A stretch of DNA of 64,000 bases, from NCBI RefSeq assembly GCF_028829235.1, contig NZ_JAIWJY010000005.1, positions 186,001 to 250,000 on the forward strand, given 5' to 3'. Shown piece after piece: positions 58,978 through 64,000 of the stretch. The first letter of the stretch is position 1. Every line of letters starts with the position of its first letter. The position numbers and the translations under genes are program-made. This DNA is from Tenacibaculum larymnensis (GTDB taxonomy: Bacteria; Bacteroidota; Bacteroidia; Flavobacteriales; Flavobacteriaceae). The notes under the pieces were generated by a model. That model made no database searches and had not been told where the DNA came from. It was given only the letters and a program-made list of their open reading frames with translations.

Positions 58978-61236
58978 ATGGTAGAAAACTTGGCAAAACT
59001 AGTAACAAAAGAAGATATTTTTAGAGGGTTGGATCATGGAAATATACTTCCTTCTAATTTAACTCCTTCCACTCAATATGATGTGTTGATTTTTGACAAA
59101 CTCTATCCTCCAAAAGAAGTGATTCGTTTAGCTGCAAAATCGAAAGGGTTAAATCAGGAAGAATTTTCTTTAAATGAAGGAGATTCCACTAACAAATTTC
59201 TTCAAAAAATGGGGTTTCCTATTTTTAACAAAAAAGGAAAACATCTTGGCGGTGGTGATACAGGTAGGGTCTGGAAATTGGGGACAAGATGGGGTAAAGG
59301 AAAGCCTAACTATAAAAGTTTACTAGAAATAGAAAAAATTGTTATTAGCGTAGAACGATTCAAATATCATACTGGCGATTTAGTAGTTATAATGGATGGA
59401 CATATTGTTACTGCTATTGCCCGAGTTGATAGTGAAATGCTCCCCGTTACTAATACTCCTCAACTACAGAAACAATTTGAAAAGTTAGAAATTGAATGGG
59501 AAGAATGGATTTTAACAGCTAAAGCTACTATATATAATCTAAGTTCTTCTGAACAGTTTATTTATAGACTAGATGCAGGAATTAGAGAAGTTCAAAAACA
59601 AGAGATTAAAGAAAAAACGATTAAGCTTTGGTTTGAAAAAAACTATTATCATAATTTTCTAAGTTCAACAAAAAAAAAAGAATCCGTTAAACCTCTAGAA
59701 GTTCATTTTAGTGGCAAAAAATCATTTAAGGGAATAAACGACATAAATGTATCTCCAAAATTAGATGTAGATATCTTAAGTAATAATTTTGCTAGGTTAT
59801 TAACCAACCTTGAAGGGAATTATGGACAAATGTTAGGTGTATTTGGTCAATGGGGAAGAGGAAAAACTTTCTTTATAGACCAAGTAATTGATAAACTTAA
59901 TATAAATGATAAAGAAAAAAGTGAGTTTTATTTTGTTAAATTTCATGCTTGGAAATACCAAGACACAGAGGGCGTTTGGGCGTATTTATATCAACAAATA
60001 ACAGAAGAATACTTAACACATAAAAAAGACAAATACTACCTAACTTCTAAGTTAAAAGAGTTTAAACTCCTATTTCGCTTAAATAGAATTAGAAATGGCT
60101 TTGGAGACACCATAATATTTTTAATGTTATTGGTATTAGCCATAACTATAGTATTTATATATCCTGAACTAAAAAGAGATATCGAGTTCTGGAAAACATT
60201 CTTTATAACTTCTGCTTCTATACAAACATTATTATTTTTAAAAAAAGCATGGAAGCTAGGAGATAAAGGTAAAAGATTAATAAAAAAATATACACATAAA
60301 CCAAATTTTAATAAACTACTTGGTATACAAGCAGAAATTCAAGAAGAATTAAAATACGTATTAAAAACATGGATTCCAGATAATACAAAAAATAAATCCA
60401 GAAAACGAATCTTGCTTTTTGTTGATGATTTAGATAGATGTAAAGAAGAACGATTAATACAGGTAATTGATGCTTTACGTGTGATGCTGGAAGATGATGA
60501 CATTGTAAAAAGAGTTGTAATTGTAACTGCTATTGACGAAAAAATATTAGAACGTGCCATTGCCTTAAAATATAAAGAGTTTCTAGACAAAAGAAATAAT
60601 GATAGAAAGTGCTCTTTAATAAAAGAATATTTAGATAAATTATTCATAGCTTGTATTAAATTACCTCCACTATATGATATGGAAAAAGACATTATTATAG
60701 ACTCTTATGCAGAAAAGATTGGAGTTGAAGTAATAGACAGAAAAACAAATATTCAAGTTACCAGTCACAAAATTGATAGTGAAGGAAATAGAGTCTTAAA
60801 AACAGAAATTATTGAAGCAAATAATCATTTTTTTGAAGAATCTATGGAGTCCCAAGTGTCTGAACAAGAAAATATATCTAACATGAAGAAAGAAGGTAAT
60901 AAAAAAGAAATTTACACTATTAAATCGAAGGAATTAGATTTATTAAAAGAGTCAGCAAAAAAACTAAAAGGTAATATTACACCACGCCAACTTCGTATTT
61001 TTATGTACCGTTATTTATTAGCTAAAGATTTAGCTAAATCATTCAATAATAATGAAGTTCCTAATCAAGCATGGTGTAAGGTAGTGTTAGACAAAATAAT
61101 TGAAAATAGAAATAAAGATTTAGAAGCAGAAAATAACAATGAGAAAACTAATAGTGAGATTTTTGAATTAAAAAACATATCAGATTCATTAAAAAATTCA
61201 ACTCAAAAAATTATTGATATTGTAGCTCCATATTAA
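58978..61236 (+). CDS. KAP-family P-loop NTPase with ScoMcrA-like N-terminal head
   Basis: A 752-aa protein. Residues 5-85 ('VTKEDIFRGLD', 'STQYDVLIFDKLYPPKEVIRLA', 'NKFLQKMGF', by landmarks YPPKEVI) match the ScoMcrA-like N-terminal head found on modification-dependent restriction proteins. Residues 95-225 form an unnamed strand-rich domain ('GDLVVIMDGHIVTAIARV'). The KAP NTPase has Walker A 'GQWGRGKT' (290-297), two hydrophobic helices inserted at about 378-396 and 405-421, and Walker B 'LLFVDDLDRC' (479-488). KAP NTPases with intramembrane insertions occur in several phage-defence systems. I infer a membrane-linked effector or sensor; activity unknown. Confidence 0.82.
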   Translation: MVENLAKLVTKEDIFRGLDHGNILPSNLTPSTQYDVLIFDKLYPPKEVIRLAAKSKGLNQEEFSLNEGDSTNKFLQKMGFPIFNKKGKHLGGGDTGRVWKLGTRWGKGKPNYKSLLEIEKIVISVERFKYHTGDLVVIMDGHIVTAIARVDSEMLPVTNTPQLQKQFEKLEIEWEEWILTAKATIYNLSSSEQFIYRLDAGIREVQKQEIKEKTIKLWFEKNYYHNFLSSTKKKESVKPLEVHFSGKKSFKGINDINVSPKLDVDILSNNFARLLTNLEGNYGQMLGVFGQWGRGKTFFIDQVIDKLNINDKEKSEFYFVKFHAWKYQDTEGVWAYLYQQITEEYLTHKKDKYYLTSKLKEFKLLFRLNRIRNGFGDTIIFLMLLVLAITIVFIYPELKRDIEFWKTFFITSASIQTLLFLKKAWKLGDKGKRLIKKYTHKPNFNKLLGIQAEIQEELKYVLKTWIPDNTKNKSRKRILLFVDDLDRCKEERLIQVIDALRVMLEDDDIVKRVVIVTAIDEKILERAIALKYKEFLDKRNNDRKCSLIKEYLDKLFIACIKLPPLYDMEKDIIIDSYAEKIGVEVIDRKTNIQVTSHKIDSEGNRVLKTEIIEANNHFFEESMESQVSEQENISNMKKEGNKKEIYTIKSKELDLLKESAKKLKGNITPRQLRIFMYRYLLAKDLAKSFNNNEVPNQAWCKVVLDKIIENRNKDLEAENNNEKTNSEIFELKNISDSLKNSTQKIIDIVAPY

Positions 61237-61245
61237 AAACAAACT

Positions 61246-62088
61246 ATGATTAATCGCCCACAAACTATACAAATATTTTTACCAGATGGTTCACCAACTA
61301 GTATTCGCGAAGCAGAAATTACCAGTAGATTGGTAAAAGCTATTTTATTCCCTAGAAATAAAATACAAGAAGTAAGTCAACGTGAAATGGTTCATTTTAC
61401 AGGAGTATATTTTTTATTTGGAGTTTCAGAAGACGGTACAAAACCTATTGTTTATATTGGTGAAGGAGAAGATTGTTTTACTAGAATACAATCACATAAC
61501 CGAGAAAAAGACTTTTGGACACATTGTGTTATTGTAGTTTCAAAAACTAATGATTATAACAAAGCTGATAGTAAGTTCTTAGAACATTACTGTATAAAAA
61601 AAGCGGAAGAAATAGGAAGGTATAAACTATACAATGGTACAGGCTCTAATAAACTATCAATTTCAGAAAGTAGAGAACATGACTTACTAGACAATTTTGA
61701 AACAGCAAAAGTTTTACTTGCAACTTTGGGGTATCCTATTTTTGAGGAAAAAAGAAAAGCTACAACCCAAAAAGAATTATTCTACTGTAAAGGTAAAGAT
61801 GCTTCTGCTATTGGAGAACTAACCGATGATGGTTTTCTTGTTTACAAAGGAGGAAAAGCTAACTTAGCAGAAACTAAAGGGATAAATAAATGGATTTCCG
61901 TTTTAAGAAAAAGGCTTTTAGAGGAACAAATACTTAAAAACGAAAACAATGTTTATGTGTTTCAACAAGACTATATCTTTAATTCTCCAAGTGCCGCTGC
62001 TGCTTCTTTATTAGGTAGAGCTGCAAATGGATGGACATCTTGGAAAGATAAAAATGGTAAAACTTTAGATGAATTAAAAAGAAAATAA
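61246..62088 (+). CDS. GIY-YIG nuclease-like protein with DUF4357
   Basis: A 280-aa protein. The GIY-YIG core is G53-V-Y ('TGVYFLFG') and V69-Y-I-G-E ('PIVYIGEGED') with Arg80 and a glutamate in 'KFLEHYC'. The C terminus (about 222-278) is DUF4357: 'FNSPSAAAASLLGRAANGWTSWKDKNGKTLDEL', given by PSAAA, G-NGW-SWKD. DUF4357 proteins commonly accompany restriction and defence genes. The catalytic residues look intact, so it could cleave DNA. Last gene of the island operon, followed 2 bp after the stop by the TGTACA array. Confidence 0.88.
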   Translation: MINRPQTIQIFLPDGSPTSIREAEITSRLVKAILFPRNKIQEVSQREMVHFTGVYFLFGVSEDGTKPIVYIGEGEDCFTRIQSHNREKDFWTHCVIVVSKTNDYNKADSKFLEHYCIKKAEEIGRYKLYNGTGSNKLSISESREHDLLDNFETAKVLLATLGYPIFEEKRKATTQKELFYCKGKDASAIGELTDDGFLVYKGGKANLAETKGINKWISVLRKRLLEEQILKNENNVYVFQQDYIFNSPSAAAASLLGRAANGWTSWKDKNGKTLDELKRK

Positions 62089-62090
62089 TC

Positions 62091-62170
62091 TTGTACACTT
62101 TTTTTTCTTACAACTTTTTTGGTGTACACCACTTGTACACTTTTTTGTTTGATTCTTTTTTTGGTGTACA
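62091..62170. repeat. 42-bp tandem TGTACA array at the downstream edge of the island
   Basis: Four TGTACA cores at 62092, 62123, 62134 and 62165 with spacings 31, 11 and 31 bp, the same rhythm and orientation as at 45797-45918. T-rich spacers lie between the cores. Confidence 0.85.
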
Positions 62171-62399
62171 GGTATAGAAAGGTATTTTTAACATTAAGTT
62201 CGGTAGAGTTAAATCTCATGAATGGGGGTTACTCGTAACTTAAAGATTTCTCAGTCGCATACTCCTTCGAAATGACAATAGTCGAGAAAAAGATTGCTTC
62301 GTCATACCTCCTCGCAATGACGGAAACCAACAATAACGTGATTACGAACGGACACTCAACGAAATAGAAATGGAAAATGACGTAACCTCATGAACATAT

Positions 62400-62560
62400 A
62401 CTTTCATTTTGTCTTGATACAAAACGAAACAAAAAATCAAGACTTCTTTTTCTTTTTTTGAATTCTACGTTGTATTTCGTATTCGAATCCAGACCGTAAA
62501 CTCTTTGGATTCTCTTGTACTCCATAACCTCGAATGCTACCAAAATAAAAATAGGTCGAG
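62400..62560. repeat. TTTTGTCTTGATACAA family, copy 5
   Basis: Same order of sub-sequences as copies at 44406-47725. Confidence 0.75.
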
Positions 62561-62641
62561 TTTTATTTATTATACTTCTTTATCTCCTTTACAGTGACGG
62601 TAATAAAACGTCCTTAGAAAACAAGCTAAAAGTTAACAACA

Positions 62642-62770
62642 AACTGTCACTTCGAGTGAAATTTACGAAACGAAGTGAAGGGAATTTTATATCGAAAGGT
62701 ATTGGATTGTAACAAGGTTCTCGATACTATTTTGTTCTACTACGTTACACAAAATCACTCGAACTGACAT
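62642..62770. repeat. palindromic repeat, CTTCGAGTGA family, copy 3
   Basis: CTGTCACTTCGAGTGA ... TCACTCGAACTGACA terminal inverted repeats. Confidence 0.72.
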
Positions 62771-62862
62771 TTCAACGTTATTATGAATGGAAATTAGTTA
62801 CTCATAACCTTGAGGTTTCTCAATCGCTCATAAAATCGCTTCTTCGAAATGACAGTAATAAA

Positions 62863-63039
62863 AACGTCCTTAGAAAACAAACCGAAAATTACACCGCAAG
62901 AAACGTTATAAATGAAAAGCTGTTTGAGCGACAGCGAGTTCTTTTCATTTAGTTTCGAGGATGATAATTTTCGAGTAAAGGTTTCGAAAGACTAGATTTT
63001 TTTGGTGCTGTTTCATCAATAAAAAAAGAACAATACTAC
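62863..63039. repeat. CGTCCTCAGAAAGCAAGCCG family, copy 3
   Basis: As copies at 44610 and 47273, with a few substitutions. Confidence 0.72.
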
Positions 63040-63225
63040 ATTAAACTAAATATCATTATGAATAGAATATAATGGAGTCACGTAATCTCAAGAATATAAG
63101 TTACTCTTAACTTAAAGATTTAGCTTTTCTGAACCTTACGGTTTCTCAGTCGCATACTCCTTCGAAATGACAATAGTCGAAAAACAGATTGCTCTCTCCT
63201 ACTCTTGTATTAAAAGTATGAGAAC

Positions 63226-63245
63226 ACCTTACTTTTTTTACGGTT
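63226..63245 (+). promoter_or_regulatory. ACCTTAC box, copy 2 (GG-peptide promoter)
   Basis: ACCTTACTTTTTTTACGGTT, 20/20 identical to 29108-29127. From CCTT it is 48 bp to the -7-like box TATTTTTA at 63275-63282 (last base deviates) and 75 bp to the ATG at 63302. Confidence 0.7.
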
Positions 63246-63301
63246 ATTTAAACAGTTTCCTATTATGAACTTTTTATTTTTAAACTCTAAAAACTAAAGT
63301 T

Positions 63302-63469
63302 ATGATTAAAAACATTTTGAACTTAGGTTCTATCTTAAACAAAAATGAACAACAACTTATTAATGGAGGTGGTGATGACCCTGTAACAGACTTATGTGTT
63401 CCTATCCCTAGAGAAGTCGCTACTTGTCTTATGCCTATTAGTGGTGAATGTTGTGGTTTATGGGATTAA
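63302..63469 (+). CDS. double-glycine leader peptide, bacteriocin-like precursor 2
   Basis: A 55-aa ORF with leader MIKNILNLGSILNKNEQQLI, N21, G22-G23-G24; the leader shares 14 of its first 20 residues with the precursor at 29185. The core is acidic at first ('DDPVTD') and has cysteines at 32, 42, 50 and 51, ending 'CCGLWD'. No transporter or maturation gene is adjacent. It has its own upstream box and a strong terminator. As for the first, export by a C39-peptidase ABC transporter is expected from the leader; biological role unknown. Confidence 0.8.
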   Translation: MIKNILNLGSILNKNEQQLINGGGDDPVTDLCVPIPREVATCLMPISGECCGLWD

Positions 63470-63474
63470 AACTA

Positions 63475-63514
63475 AAAAACATAAAAGCTGTTTAAAAACA
63501 GCTTTTATGTTTTT
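63475..63514. terminator. bidirectional terminator after GG-peptide gene 2
   Basis: AAAAACATAAAAGCTGTTT / AAACAGCTTTTATGTTTTT, 19-bp perfect stem with a 2-base loop, shared with the convergent PorP/SprF gene. Confidence 0.85.
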
Positions 63515-63519
63515 ATAAT

Positions 63520-64000
63520 TTAGAAAAACCTTGGTTGTTTATAAGTATTTTCTTCTGTTTTAAAATCGAATAATAATAAGAATTCATGCGACCCTGAACT
63601 AAATTCTCCTAGATTAGATACTGTATAATCATACGCATAACCTAATCGCAAGTCTTTTCCAATTCTAAAATTAACTATTCCACTCCACGAGTCATCCAGA
63701 CGATGAGATACTCCAAATTCCACTTTATTATTCCATAATAAATTTAACGATAAGTCTAATGACAAAGGAGCTGAATCGACATACTTAACTAATGTTGAAG
63801 GTTTTAATTGAAAATTATTTTTTAAACCTATTACATACCCTGCTGTCAAAAATCCATGTATTTTTTCTGATGCTTTGGTTATTTTTCCGTTTGATCTTTC
63901 AAAATGTAATGTTTCTAATAAGTTTGGTACTGAAGCTCCTACGTAAAGGTTTTCTTTGTAATAGAATGCTCCTACACCAAAATTTGGGTATGTTTTGTTA
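63520..64000 (-). CDS. PorP/SprF family type IX secretion membrane protein, 3' part
   Basis: The gene runs off the right edge; the frame is open on the minus strand from 64000 to the stop at 63520, giving 160 residues. The visible part has the PorP/SprF repeats: 'YPNFGVGAFYYKENLYVGASVPNL' (by landmarks NFG-GAFY and YVGASVPNL), 'GYVIGLKNNFQLKPSTLVKY', 'LSLDLSLNLLWNNKVEFGVSHR' and 'LRLGYAYDYT', and it ends in phenylalanine. These outer-membrane barrels accompany type IX secretion adhesins. A TTG at 63849 is internal, not a start. Confidence 0.9.
   Translation of the reverse strand, partial: NKTYPNFGVGAFYYKENLYVGASVPNLLETLHFERSNGKITKASEKIHGFLTAGYVIGLKNNFQLKPSTLVKYVDSAPLSLDLSLNLLWNNKVEFGVSHRLDDSWSGIVNFRIGKDLRLGYAYDYTVSNLGEFSSGSHEFLLLFDFKTEENTYKQPRFF

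Larger units (their letters stand above)
62171..63225. repeat. intergenic repeat cluster IV
   Basis: About 1 kb without a gene. It contains CTCGCAATGACGGAAACCAA near 62312, a CGTGATTACGAACGGACACT element near 62337, the repeat copies at 62400, 62642 and 62863, and a partial CGTCCTTAGAAAACAAGC copy near 62608. A 65-codon frame at 62515-62712 is built from repeat sequence and is rejected. Confidence 0.8.

Noticed and set aside
61971..62219. 82-codon minus-strand frame crossing the TGTACA array
   Set aside because: Shadow of the GIY-YIG gene and of the tandem array; repetitive K-K-S-V-Q residues come from the repeats.

Overview
The window looks like the chromosome of a marine member of the Flavobacteriaceae (Bacteroidota), of the Tenacibaculum/Polaribacter kind. 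The reasons are the AT-rich sequence, the PorP/SprF-type outer-membrane protein, the bacillithiol gene bshB1, the conserved sigma factor/uvrA neighbourhood, the HmuY/TonB iron genes, and promoters of the Bacteroidota form TTG-N19-TAnnTTTG. That promoter form is visible with exact spacing in front of the three tRNA transcription units. The genus is inference.

Layout. 1-10 kb is housekeeping: the end of a BatA-like vWA membrane protein, a dihydroorotase homologue that has lost its metal ligands, an esterase, a sterol-desaturase-type enzyme, peroxiredoxin Bcp, endonuclease III without its Fe-S cysteines, a sigma factor followed by an untracked 47-aa gene, and uvrA. 10-20.5 kb is an iron/heme acquisition block: HmuY-like lipoprotein and TonB receptor on one strand; on the other DUF6607, a siderophore-type TonB receptor, an exported ankyrin protein, a DUF2271 protein with a flavinylation-like motif, and a PepSY-flavodoxin-reductase fusion. 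20.5-25 kb holds two unknown exported or small proteins and a LytS/LytTR-type two-component system. A pair of 15-bp direct repeats 21 bp apart just upstream of the first gene is a good candidate operator for the LytTR regulator. 25-43.5 kb is ordinary core genome with tRNA-Met, three tRNA-Gly and tRNA-His, bshB1 and a trans-sulfuration enzyme, a MATE pump, and an NO-detoxification operon (NsrR-like Rrf2, Ric, quinol NO reductase). It ends with an HxlR-controlled NAD(P)H oxidoreductase.

43.5-63.3 kb is accessory. Two stretches crowded with dispersed palindromic repeats flank a gene cluster on the plus strand (48,959-62,088) with no gap above about 31 bp. The order is hsdM, hsdS, a reverse transcriptase fused to a nitrilase (DRT1/UG1 architecture), hsdR, a YgjP/SprT-like metallopeptidase, an 80-aa unknown, a KAP-type P-loop NTPase with a ScoMcrA-like N-terminal head, and a GIY-YIG/DUF4357 protein. 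I read this as a composite anti-phage island in which an RT defence gene sits inside a type I restriction operon. TGTACA arrays with an identical 31/11-bp rhythm lie just outside it, at 45.8 kb beside an HTH gene and at 62.1 kb at its downstream edge.

The most unexpected signal is a small regulon. Two tiny genes missing from conventional ORF calls (29,185-29,340 and 63,302-63,469) encode double-glycine-leader, cysteine-containing peptides with near-identical leaders. Each is preceded by the same 20-bp box, ACCTTACTTTTTTTACGGTT, at a fixed distance from its -7 element. A third copy of the core box, at the same distance, precedes a promoter-hairpin-terminator unit without an ORF (about 29,517-29,588), a candidate small RNA.
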